Source: DATLWR01 sp035576205 | GTDB taxonomy: Bacteria; Pseudomonadota; Zetaproteobacteria; Mariprofundales; Mariprofundaceae | NCBI GenBank assembly: GCA_035576205.1 | Contig: DATLWR010000177.1 | Coordinates: 1 to 12,250, forward strand | DNA length: 12,250 nt | Direction of reading: 5' to 3' | Part shown: in pieces, positions 1 to 6,860 of the stretch | Layout of the letters: every line of letters starts with the position of its first letter | How positions within the stretch are numbered: the first letter of the stretch is position 1 | Translations under genes and position numbers: made by a program | The notes under the pieces: generated by a model | What the model was told of the DNA's origin: nothing | Databases searched by the model: none | What the model saw: the letters and a program-made list of their open reading frames with translations, nothing else

Positions 1-26
1 CCTTTCTTCAGCGGCCGACCACCACG

Positions 27-1853
27 TTACTTGCGTGGCGGCATCTCCGGCGGCACGCGGGAAGTCGCTTTCATGGCCCGCTGCAGATCGGTGTAGTGAA
101 ACGGCTTGGAGACAAAGGCATCCGGAGCGCGATCGCCGAACACCTCCTCGAGCGTCGATTCTCCGAAGCCGGAGGCGATCAGCACCGGCAGCTCGGGGTA
201 ACGCCTGCGCAGTTCCAGATACGCCTGTTCGCCACCCATCACCGGCATCGTGAGATCGAGCAGCACGGCGGCAAGGCGCTGCCGCTGGTCACCGGCGATA
301 TCCAGGCACTGCTCGCCGTTTTCGGCGGTCAGCGTGTTGAAGCCCATGTGCGTCAGCATCTTGCAGGCCATGCAGCGCAGCTGGAACTCATCGTCCACGA
401 CCAGCACCGTACCGACACCCCGCCAGTTGCCGACCGTTTCGACAGTCTCCGGTGACTTAACCTTGGCCGGGTAGTTGTCGAGCGTGGGGAAGAAGACCCG
501 CATCGTCGTCCCCTCGCCGGGCACGCTGTCGATGCTGATGCCGCCGCGATGTGAGCGAAGAATGCCAAGGACTGCACTCATGCCCAGCCCGCGGCCGGTG
601 AACTTGGTGGTGAAGAAGGGTTCGAACAGCCGCGGCAGATCCTCCGGCTGGATGCCGCAGCCATTGTCCTTCACCTCGATGCGTACGTAAGGGCCAGGAT
701 GCAGTCCTTCGCCATGCTCGATTTTTGCCACATCGGCAGTGGTCAGATCGACCTTGCGGCAGTCGATTCCGATTCGCCCCCCCTCCTTGTCGCCGATCGC
801 CTCGGCGGCATTGGTCAACAGGTTCAGGATCACTTGCTCCATCTGCGTTCGGTCGGCATGGATCACCGGCGGGTCGGTCTGCAGATGCTTCTCGATCTCG
901 ATGGAACGCGGGATCGACACGCGCATCAGCTTCTCCATTTCCGCCAGCATCACGGAAACATTCACGTTCTCCAGCACATATTTGCCCCGGCCGGCATAGG
1001 CCAGCATCTGGCGACAAAGATCGGCGGCGTGGTTGCAACCCTTGCCGATATTGTCGAGGCACTCGTCGATATCGTCGCCGCCCTCACGGATGGAAATGCC
1101 GAGCAGTTCGGCGTTGCCCATGATGGCGGCAATGATGTTGTTGAAATCGTGGGCGATACCGCCGGCCAGCACGCCGAGCGACTCCAGCCGCTGGGCTCGC
1201 TCGATGCTCTCCTGCATCTGTTCGCGCCGCTGCTGCTCCATTTTCTGCCGGGTGATGTCGCGCATCATGGCGACGAAATAGACCTGGTCGTCGAGCACAA
1301 TCTCGCGCACCTGAATCTCGGCCGGAAACAGCGAACCGTCACGCCGTTTGCCCTCCACCTCGCGTGTCTGTCCCATGATGCGGGATTCGCCGGACTGCAG
1401 GTAGCGCCGGATATAGGCGCCGTGATGCTTGGCCGCCTCACCCGCCATCAGCAGGGAAGCGGACTGTCCGATGATCTCGCCGGCTGCATAGCCGAATATC
1501 CGCTCGGCTGCCGGATTGAAGGAGAGCACGGTGTTTTCGCCGTCGGTGCTGACCAGCGCCTCGGGCAGATTCTCGGTGATCGTCTGCAGCCAGCGCTGGC
1601 TGTGGTGCAGCTGCCGATGTTGCCGGCGCATCGGCCGGAAGATCAGATAGTACATTGGCGGGATAACCAGCAGCGACAGAAGCCCGGCATCGAGAAAGCC
1701 GTACAGCAGCGACGGACTCTCACCGAATAGATAGAAGACCGCCATCACGAATGCTTCGGCAACGAAGATCGCCAGCATCATGATGATGATCAACCGCAGC
1801 GGCGAGATCGAATCCTCCTCAACCATACTCGTTAGCTTAGTCCGCGGTTGCAT
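27..1853 (-). CDS. Hybrid sensor histidine kinase (2 TM, PAS, HisKA, HATPase, receiver)
   Basis: A 608-residue membrane-bound two-component hybrid kinase. Two hydrophobic segments (about residues 20-43 and 49-72) are joined by only about five residues (GESPS), so there is almost no periplasmic sensor and the signal is probably sensed in the membrane or by the cytoplasmic PAS domain (about 88-205, with GYAAGEIIG). The kinase core has H-box GIAHDFNN with phospho-acceptor His235, N-box NLLTNAAEA (344-352), DNGCGI (396-401), FEPFFTTK (410-417) and GRGLGMSAVLG (420-430). The C-terminal receiver has the acidic pair Asp487/488, phospho-acceptor Asp533 and Lys583. The HDFNN H-box is typical of NtrB-like PAS kinases that carry a terminal receiver. 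I chose the ATG at 1853, which has TGAGG about 11 bases upstream and lies 13 bases past the ftsY stop. An upstream in-frame ATG at 1925 would overlap ftsY and give an unlikely Arg-rich tail. It is probably cotranscribed with ftsY. No HPt protein or partner regulator is in the window, so the output is unknown. Confidence 0.9.
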   Translation of the reverse strand: MQPRTKLTSMVEEDSISPLRLIIIMMLAIFVAEAFVMAVFYLFGESPSLLYGFLDAGLLSLLVIPPMYYLIFRPMRRQHRQLHHSQRWLQTITENLPEALVSTDGENTVLSFNPAAERIFGYAAGEIIGQSASLLMAGEAAKHHGAYIRRYLQSGESRIMGQTREVEGKRRDGSLFPAEIQVREIVLDDQVYFVAMMRDITRQKMEQQRREQMQESIERAQRLESLGVLAGGIAHDFNNIIAAIMGNAELLGISIREGGDDIDECLDNIGKGCNHAADLCRQMLAYAGRGKYVLENVNVSVMLAEMEKLMRVSIPRSIEIEKHLQTDPPVIHADRTQMEQVILNLLTNAAEAIGDKEGGRIGIDCRKVDLTTADVAKIEHGEGLHPGPYVRIEVKDNGCGIQPEDLPRLFEPFFTTKFTGRGLGMSAVLGILRSHRGGISIDSVPGEGTTMRVFFPTLDNYPAKVKSPETVETVGNWRGVGTVLVVDDEFQLRCMACKMLTHMGFNTLTAENGEQCLDIAGDQRQRLAAVLLDLTMPVMGGEQAYLELRRRYPELPVLIASGFGESTLEEVFGDRAPDAFVSKPFHYTDLQRAMKATSRVPPEMPPRK

Positions 1854-1866
1854 CGGTTTCACAACC

Positions 1867-2778
<912 letters not shown>

Positions 2779-2798
2779 AGCACCCCTCCCTAGGAACC

Positions 2799-2822
2799 GA
2801 CCGGCGCACGATATGGCCGGTC
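2799..2822 (-). other. Stem-loop in the ftsY 5' leader
   Basis: GACCGGC (2799-2805) pairs exactly with GCCGGTC (2816-2822) around a 10-base loop. The predicted transcription start falls at the outer base of the stem, so the ftsY mRNA would begin with this hairpin. Hairpins at the extreme 5' end often protect transcripts from RNase E/RppH decay. No run of T follows, so it is not a classic terminator. The role is inferred. Confidence 0.4.
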
Positions 2823-2828
2823 AGCCCG

Positions 2829-2857
2829 ATAATGGAAAGCGGGAGGAGTCAGGTCAA
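2829..2857 (-). promoter_or_regulatory. ftsY: Candidate sigma70 promoter of ftsY
   Basis: On the minus strand, TTGACC (2852-2857, five of six consensus bases) is followed by 17 bases and CATTAT (2829-2834, four of six). Transcription would start near 2822, about 44 bases before the GTG start. It lies in the 126-base gap after the PCu(A)C gene, so ftsY and the kinase are probably separate from the copper cluster. Read by eye only. Confidence 0.5.
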
Positions 2858-2872
2858 CGCCCGATCGGCAAA

Positions 2873-2892
2873 CCTGCCACAGCAACGGCAGG
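2873..2892 (-). terminator. Weak terminator-like hairpin after the PCu(A)C gene
   Basis: On the minus strand CCTGCC and GGCAGG form a 6-bp stem with an 8-base loop, followed by TTT then GCC. It sits 12 bases after the PCu(A)C stop codon and just before the ftsY promoter, where an operon end is expected. The T-tract is too short to be confident of intrinsic termination. Confidence 0.35.
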
Positions 2893-2904
2893 AAATGCGG
2901 AGAT

Positions 2905-3366
2905 TCAGTTGCCGCCGTGGTGCATTCCCATTCCCTGGCCCATATGGCCGCGCGCATCGACAACCTTCAGCGTCAGTTTCTGGGTCGTGCCGTCGCCATA
3001 TTGCAACGTCAGTTCCACCGCATCGCCGGCAGCAAGCGCATGTTTCAGCTCCATCAGCATGATATGGTTGCCGCCGGGCGCCAGTGAGACCTCGCCGTGT
3101 GCCGGCACCTCCAGGCGCTCCAGCCCGGACATTTCCATGCGCCCGTTCTGCATTGTCATGGCATGCAGCATCGCCATGCCCGCGACATCCGAAGCCACGC
3201 CGACGATGACCACCGGCGCATCACCGGGATTCGCCAGCGTCACGTAGGCCGCCGTCGTATCGGCCACCGGCGGCACCAGCCGCACCCAGCCGTCCTTCAC
3301 CTGCAATTCCGCCGCCGCCGCCGAAAACGGCAGCATCAGCAGGGCGATCAACAACATCTTTTTCAT
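2905..3366 (-). CDS. Periplasmic copper chaperone PCu(A)C
   Basis: A 153-residue exported copper chaperone. The signal peptide MKKMLLIALLMLPFSAAAAE covers about residues 1-19. The mature part carries the complete family motif H-x10-M-x21-H-x-M at His68, Met79, His101 and Met103, the Cu(I) site of PCu(A)C proteins. The C-terminus ends in a Met/His-rich tail (GHMGQGMGMHHGGN, 140-153), a second, flexible metal-binding segment typical of longer members. Known family members deliver copper to the CuA site of cytochrome oxidase, alone or with SCO proteins, and a SCO gene lies 26 bases upstream in the same direction. The start at 3366 has GGAG eight bases upstream. It is the last gene of the four-gene cluster, with a hairpin after it. 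Confidence 0.95.
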   Translation of the reverse strand: MKKMLLIALLMLPFSAAAAELQVKDGWVRLVPPVADTTAAYVTLANPGDAPVVIVGVASDVAGMAMLHAMTMQNGRMEMSGLERLEVPAHGEVSLAPGGNHIMLMELKHALAAGDAVELTLQYGDGTTQKLTLKVVDARGHMGQGMGMHHGGN

Positions 3367-3392
3367 TCCAGTCTCTCCATGGATTCATGATT

Positions 3393-3986
3393 TCAATCCA
3401 GCCAGCGGCGGATCGTACCGGCGATCTCACCCGGGCCGGTTTTTTCGTCAAACAGCGCCACCACCTTCCCGGCGGGATTGACCAGGTAAATGAAGGTGGA
3501 ATGGGACACCGTGTAGTTCGTATCGGCCGGCTTGTCCGGCACCTCGTAGCTGACGCGCCAGTCCGCCGCCACCTTGGCCAGCTCGGTGGAGGAGCCGGTG
3601 ACGCCGAGAATGCGCGGATCGAAAAAGCCGGCATACTTCTGCAACAGTTCCGGCGTATCGCGGCGCGGATCAAGACTGATGAAGATGCCGGCCACCTTTT
3701 CCTGTTCGCGGGCGTCCAGTTGCCGCATCGCCTCGGCCATCACGCCAAGCGCCATCGGGCAGGCATCCGGGCAATGGGTATAGCCGAAATAGACCAGGAC
3801 CGCCTTGCCGTGAAAATCGCTCAGGCGTACCGCACCGGCAGACGACTGCAGGGAGAAGTCGCCGCCCAGCGTTTGCAGCGCCGGCGGGATCGGCGGCTGC
3901 GACGGCCTGAGCAACAATGCTGCGGCAACTCCTGCCACAACAAGCGCCAGCAGCGCCGCAATCCATCCCTTCTTCATATCCGCCAT
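3393..3986 (-). CDS. SCO1/SenC-family copper chaperone / thiol-disulfide protein
   Basis: A 197-residue membrane-anchored protein with a thioredoxin fold facing the periplasm. The N-terminal segment about 7-26 is a single membrane anchor. The copper site is complete: GYTHCPDACPMAL gives CxxxC with Cys72 and Cys76, and the third ligand is His162 in VSHSTFIYLVNP. Family members assemble the CuA centre of cytochrome c oxidase or keep its cysteines reduced. I chose the ATG at 3986, which has GGGAG nine bases upstream; an in-frame frame extends to 4181 but runs into the barrel gene and has no homology-like content. A second ATG at 3977 (MKKGW) is possible. A strong hairpin (4015-4041) separates it from the upstream barrel gene, and the PCu(A)C gene follows after 26 bases. 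Confidence 0.95.
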   Translation of the reverse strand: MADMKKGWIAALLALVVAGVAAALLLRPSQPPIPPALQTLGGDFSLQSSAGAVRLSDFHGKAVLVYFGYTHCPDACPMALGVMAEAMRQLDAREQEKVAGIFISLDPRRDTPELLQKYAGFFDPRILGVTGSSTELAKVAADWRVSYEVPDKPADTNYTVSHSTFIYLVNPAGKVVALFDEKTGPGEIAGTIRRWLD

Positions 3987-4014
3987 CGTATCGACTCCCT
4001 GCCGCCTTGGCCAT

Positions 4015-4041
4015 GCCGCAGGGCAACAACTGCCCTGCGGC
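4015..4041 (-). other. Perfect 11-bp inverted repeat between barrel and SCO genes
   Basis: GCCGCAGGGCA (4015-4025) and its exact complement TGCCCTGCGGC (4031-4041) flank the 5-base loop ACAAC. The RNA hairpin would be very stable, lies 18 bases after the barrel gene stop and 28 bases before the SCO start, and has no T-tract on either strand. It could be an RNA-processing or 3'-end stabilising element that sets unequal levels of barrel and SCO proteins, or a partial terminator. Confidence 0.7.
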
Positions 4042-4059
4042 TGGCCCTGCGATTCCAGC

Positions 4060-5067
4060 CTAGAACCGCAGCCGCATGCCGCCGGAAAGCGCATAACCGG
4101 CGGTGAGCTGCTCGCCGTTGACATGCTGGTAGAATGGCAGCTGTACCACGGCATAGAGCTGCGAGGCTGGTGTCGCGGCATAAGTCAGACCGGGAGTCAG
4201 CGAATAATAGCTGCCACCGCTGCTCGGTACGCCGCCCACCGTCAGCGCTGCAGATGGCCCCTTGTCCTCGGCCAGCCACAGCCCGTTCAGCTGCAGCAAC
4301 GCCCCGAAACCGTGGCCGATATCGTAGCGTGTTCCCAGATCGACATTGACCTTGTCGCCGGGCTTGAATGTGGCCAGATGGTGCACGGAGTGCTCGTAGC
4401 TGCCCTGGGCGAACCAGTTCCAGGCGCTGCCCGGCTCCACCCGATTCCAGTACGCGCCGACGATCAGGTCGGTACTGCCGTTGCCCGGCTGCAGTGTCAC
4501 CTCGCCGGGCAGGGCACTGGTCTGCTGGATGACGAAGTCCCGCCGGCCGGTAGGCAACTTCACGCCGAATTTCACTCCCAGCGTGGTGTCGGAAAATGTC
4601 GCCGGCAGCCAGTGGTAACGGCCGATCAGGCGGATATCGCCGATCGCCTTGGCATCGAAGCTCTCGTAGCCGACCAGCGCCGGGTTCGGATCGCCGATCG
4701 AATGGCTGTGGTTGCGCATCACATACGGCAGCTGCATCGACACACCCCAGTGTTCGTCGTGGTTGTAATCCAGCGTCGCGGTGACGAGCTGGTTGATGGT
4801 ACGGCGGTTCTCCACCTCGACGCCGGCCAGTGCCGGATCGGTCGGGTTGGCGACGATTTTCGACAATCCCGAACGCAAGGTATCGGCCATGCTGTAGCTG
4901 TAGCGCAGGTCGAACATCCAGCCCGACATGGTCTGGCCGAGCTCGTTCCAGTTGCTGTTGAACGAGCAAAGGGCGCTGCCGCAACTGGCATGGGCATTGC
5001 CGCCGCCCAACAAGGCTGCCAGCAGCAACGTCAAACGGACAATGATTCGCATGGAATAGGTTTGCAT
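4060..5067 (-). CDS. Outer-membrane beta-barrel protein of unknown function in a copper cluster
   Basis: 335 residues from the chosen start. The signal peptide (RLTLLLAALLGGGNAHA, cleavage about after residue 27) leaves a mature N-terminus with two cysteines, C29-GSAL-C34. The rest is an alternation of aromatic and polar residues in strand-like stretches (for example VSMQLPYVM, IRLIGRYHWLP, TLGVKFGVKLP, LIVGAYWNRV, WNWFAQGSYEHS, VDLGTRYDIG) and ends GMRLRF with terminal Phe, the signature recognised by the BAM assembly machinery. It recalls the broad group of outer-membrane 'transporter' barrels (phenol MetA-pathway-like), but I do not recognise a named family. The ATG at 5067 has GGAGAGGAG about ten bases upstream. 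An in-frame ATG at 5106 has an even better GGAGG five bases upstream but would give a long Arg-rich leader before the hydrophobic core. Position between the Cys/His-rich gene and SCO suggests a role in copper passage across the outer membrane (inference). Confidence 0.8.
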   Translation of the reverse strand: MQTYSMRIIVRLTLLLAALLGGGNAHASCGSALCSFNSNWNELGQTMSGWMFDLRYSYSMADTLRSGLSKIVANPTDPALAGVEVENRRTINQLVTATLDYNHDEHWGVSMQLPYVMRNHSHSIGDPNPALVGYESFDAKAIGDIRLIGRYHWLPATFSDTTLGVKFGVKLPTGRRDFVIQQTSALPGEVTLQPGNGSTDLIVGAYWNRVEPGSAWNWFAQGSYEHSVHHLATFKPGDKVNVDLGTRYDIGHGFGALLQLNGLWLAEDKGPSAALTVGGVPSSGGSYYSLTPGLTYAATPASQLYAVVQLPFYQHVNGEQLTAGYALSGGMRLRF

Positions 5068-5103
5068 GATTTTGATTCTCCTCTCCCTTCGGACGAACCT
5101 ATT

Positions 5104-5121
5104 CATTCGGTCCTCCGAATG
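5104..5121. repeat. 7-bp palindrome overlapping an alternative barrel start
   Basis: CATTCGG (5104-5110) and CCGAATG (5115-5121) are perfect inverted copies around a 4-base centre. On the minus strand the centre supplies GGAGG and the inner arm supplies an ATG (5106) in frame with the barrel gene. It may be an operator-type site, a start-controlling hairpin, or a coincidence. Confidence 0.45.
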
Positions 5122-5152
5122 TTCTGTCTCAAGGCTCGCGGCAGAGGATGCA

Positions 5153-5170
5153 GGCGGCCCCGAGGCCGCC
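5153..5170. repeat. GC-rich 7-bp hairpin upstream of the barrel gene
   Basis: GGCGGCC (5153-5159) pairs perfectly with GGCCGCC (5164-5170) around CCGA. There is no T-tract. It lies in the 161-base gap between the Cys/His-rich gene and the barrel gene, with similar hairpins on both sides. Confidence 0.5.
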
Positions 5171-5194
5171 ACGCATCGAACGACGCGACGAACG

Positions 5195-5213
5195 GGCCGG
5201 TGCATCACCGGCC
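5195..5213. repeat. GC-rich 8-bp hairpin after the Cys/His-rich gene
   Basis: GGCCGGTG (5195-5202) and CACCGGCC (5206-5213) are perfect inverted copies with a 3-base loop. It lies 15 bases after the stop codon of the Cys/His-rich gene on the minus strand. No T-run follows, so it would be an imperfect terminator or an RNA-stability element. Confidence 0.5.
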
Positions 5214-5228
5214 GGCTTTAACGGAGCT

Positions 5229-5621
5229 TCAGGAGAAGTCGGGAGGTGGCGAAATAACGACGAGTTCGCGGACAGGCGGACGTACGGACGCCACGGTTGC
5301 GGCCCGCTCGCTGGCCACGATCCCGGACCGGGCGCCGCTATCGGCGCTGTGCGGCGCCAACAGGTGCGGCAAGGTGTCGAGGCTGCGATGACAGCCGCAG
5401 CCGCACTCGATGCAGCAGTGCTGCCAGTCGCCGGCAGGCGCTGCACAATGGCAGTGGCCGGCATGCATCGCTGGGCTTTGTAGGGCTATGGTGTGCGTCG
5501 GTACGGCATGCCTGGCGGCTTGCGCAGGCACCGGCATCTCGCAGGCGTTGGCCGACACCAGCGGCACGCTGCTCACCACGAGCAGTGCCACCGATACGAA
5601 CAGGCTCACCAATCTGCGCAT
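5229..5621 (-). CDS. Small exported Cys/His-rich protein, putative metal binder
   Basis: 130 residues, not a family I can name. A signal peptide (about 1-24, MRRLVSLFVSVALLVVSSVP then LVSA) is followed by a mature protein packed with metal-type ligands: Cys27, 57, 59, 69, 70, 73, 75, 77 and His38, 43, 53, 56, 58, 68, 78, 86, 91. The core runs HAGHCHC (53-59), then HCCIECGCGCH (68-78), then LPHLLAPH (84-91). The C-terminal 40 residues are ligand-free and end in a Pro-rich tail. It is first in a same-strand cluster with an outer-membrane barrel, SCO and PCu(A)C genes, so copper binding or sensing in the periplasm is the natural guess (inference). A cysteine-rich disulfide substrate of the nearby TlpA/DsbC proteins is the alternative. 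The ATG at 5621 has only a weak GGAAG close upstream, and the predicted -10 box is just eight bases away. The same strand is preferred because the overlapping plus-strand frame upstream of 5704 lacks any such features. Confidence 0.75.
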   Translation of the reverse strand: MRRLVSLFVSVALLVVSSVPLVSANACEMPVPAQAARHAVPTHTIALQSPAMHAGHCHCAAPAGDWQHCCIECGCGCHRSLDTLPHLLAPHSADSGARSGIVASERAATVASVRPPVRELVVISPPPDFS

Positions 5622-5629
5622 GGCTTCCG

Positions 5630-5657
5630 ACTATAGGAAGAATGCCAAGGCTTGCAA
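5630..5657 (-). promoter_or_regulatory. Candidate sigma70 promoter of the copper cluster
   Basis: On the minus strand TTGCAA (5652-5657, four of six) is followed by 16 bases and TATAGT (5630-5635, five of six). The -10 box ends eight bases before the ATG at 5621, so the transcript would be leaderless or nearly so. It lies in the 82-base divergent gap shared with the TlpA-like gene, so one site could control both. Confidence 0.4.
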
Positions 5658-5703
5658 GATCGGCATCCGGCCGCAGACTGGCCGGAGAAACAGGAGGTTC
5701 TCG

Positions 5704-6159
5704 ATGCAACGACTGCTGATCGTACTGGCCGTGCTGCTGCTCGGCGCCCTGCCCGCCCAGGCCACCGACTTCAAGTGGCAGGATCAGGCCGGAAAAACCC
5801 ACTCGCTGGCCGAGTACCGCGGCAAGGCGGTCGTGTTGCATCTGTGGGCGTCGTGGTGTCCTCCGTGCCGCAGTGAAATGCCGGAGCTGGCCGACTGGCT
5901 GAAAAAGCATCCGAACGTCACCTTCATCCCGGTCTCGCTCGACAGCCGCAGCCAGGATGCGGTGGATTTCTTGCAACAGCAGCACATCAGCCTGCCGGTC
6001 TTGGTCAGCGACGAATCGCAGGCCTACGGTGTCGGTGCCCGCGGCTTGCCAACCACTGTCGCAGTTGACGCCAGTGGCAAGATTCGACACCTCTGGCTTG
6101 GCGTCCAGGACTGGCAAAGCCCGGCCTGGAACCAGGAACTACTCTCGGACCTGCGTTAA
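5704..6159 (+). CDS. Secreted TlpA/ResA-like thioredoxin-fold protein
   Basis: 151 residues. The signal peptide MQRLLIVLAVLLLGALPAQA (1-20) exports it to the periplasm. The active site LWASWCPPCRSEMPEL has Cys52 and Cys55 in WCPPC, and GLPTT supplies the cis-Pro at 116, both hallmarks of the TlpA/ResA/CcmG branch of periplasmic thioredoxins. Members reduce disulfides in cytochrome c apoproteins or in the cysteines of copper sites such as SCO and CuA. Divergence from the copper cluster with an 82-base shared control region makes the SCO CxxxC a plausible target (inference). The ATG at 5704 has a strong AGGAGG six bases upstream; the open frame continues back to 5410, but that part lies antisense to the Cys/His-rich gene. 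It converges on the next gene with a 19-base gap and no visible terminator. Confidence 0.92.
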   Translation: MQRLLIVLAVLLLGALPAQATDFKWQDQAGKTHSLAEYRGKAVVLHLWASWCPPCRSEMPELADWLKKHPNVTFIPVSLDSRSQDAVDFLQQQHISLPVLVSDESQAYGVGARGLPTTVAVDASGKIRHLWLGVQDWQSPAWNQELLSDLR

Positions 6160-6178
6160 TTTCAAGGCTGCGGCGCCC

Positions 6179-6688
6179 TCACAATCCCCCCTCGGGCAAA
6201 CCATGCTTGCGTTCTTCCACATCCTTCAGGACGCGGGCGGTGAAACCGTCGGCATCGAATACAAACCCCTTTTTCTCCTCCCGGGGCCGATCGATCGGTG
6301 CACGGGCGATGATTTCGGCCAGCCTGGGTGCCGCATTGCGGGCAATACCGACAACCAAGCCCATGTTGGCCCCCTTGCGACCGATGACGCTCAGCAGCGC
6401 CTTGCCGGCAGGCAGTACCACCATGGGACTGCCCTTGAGATCGCATATGGCGACATCGTGCGATGCCGGCGTCCGGCTGCCGGTCAATGAATTGCCGAGA
6501 CTGATGAGCATCGCACTCAATGCCGCCACCTGGAAGGTATCGACACCGCGATCACGGTTGGAGGCGGCGAGGCGCGGGCCGTCGGCCGTCTCCAGAACGG
6601 CGGCAACGATCTCCGGGCTTTCCAGGATATCGTCCAGCAGTGTGACACATTGACCGCGTTGCAGTTCGTCCAGCCGATAGGAACTCAT
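6179..6688 (-). CDS. Roadblock/LC7-like domain protein
   Basis: 169 residues, soluble, with no signal or membrane segment. The pattern is that of the Roadblock/LC7 (MglB-like) fold: helix, strand AAVLETADGPRLAAS (29-43), long helix DTFQVAALSAMLISLGNSL (50-68), then paired strands DVAICDLKGSPMVVLPAGKA (78-97) and ALLSVIGRKGANMGLVVGIA (97-116), then a closing helix. The last 30 residues are charged and probably extended. Such proteins act as dimeric scaffolds or GTPase-activating partners of small Ras-like GTPases in motility or polarity systems, but no GTPase gene is seen in the window. The ATG at 6688 has GGGAGG five bases upstream. It is flanked by a convergent and a divergent gene and has its own promoter, so it is probably monocistronic. 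The family call is by pattern only. Confidence 0.75.
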   Translation of the reverse strand: MSSYRLDELQRGQCVTLLDDILESPEIVAAVLETADGPRLAASNRDRGVDTFQVAALSAMLISLGNSLTGSRTPASHDVAICDLKGSPMVVLPAGKALLSVIGRKGANMGLVVGIARNAAPRLAEIIARAPIDRPREEKKGFVFDADGFTARVLKDVEERKHGLPEGGL

Positions 6689-6732
6689 TACGACCTCCCG
6701 ACCCCCATGCGTGAACCTATTCCCGTCGGGCG

Positions 6733-6762
6733 GTTATAGACTGGAACGAATGTCGCTGCCAA
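6733..6762 (-). promoter_or_regulatory. Candidate sigma70 promoter of the Roadblock-like gene
   Basis: On the minus strand TTGGCA (6757-6762, five of six) is followed by 18 bases and TATAAC (6733-6738, five of six). The start of transcription would be near 6726, leaving a leader of about 38 bases. It is the best-looking promoter in the window. Confidence 0.6.
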
Positions 6763-6860
6763 GGCGTTCGCCGGCTTCCGGCAGAGCAAAGATTTACCCT
6801 TCCCATCGTTGCTTAAGGCACGCATCATGCGCGATCGCAATTGTCATTTTCGGAGGAGCC

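Noticed and set aside
699..1730. A 343-codon plus-strand frame opposite the sensor kinase
   Set aside because: The minus strand holds intact H-box, N-box, G-box and receiver residues in order; the opposite frame is His/Gln-rich shadow sequence.
4123..5391. A 422-codon plus-strand frame across the barrel and Cys/His-rich genes
   Set aside because: It runs through two signal peptides and a barrel on the other strand and shows only low-complexity residues itself.
6160..6178. Possible bidirectional terminator between the convergent tlpA-like and Roadblock-like genes
   Set aside because: No stem of useful length and no T-tract is visible in the 19-base gap.
6830..6838. GCGATCGC palindrome (HIP1-like) upstream of dsbC, also at 129-136
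   Set aside because: Two copies in a GC-rich 12-kb window is not enrichment, and no spacing or context is shared.
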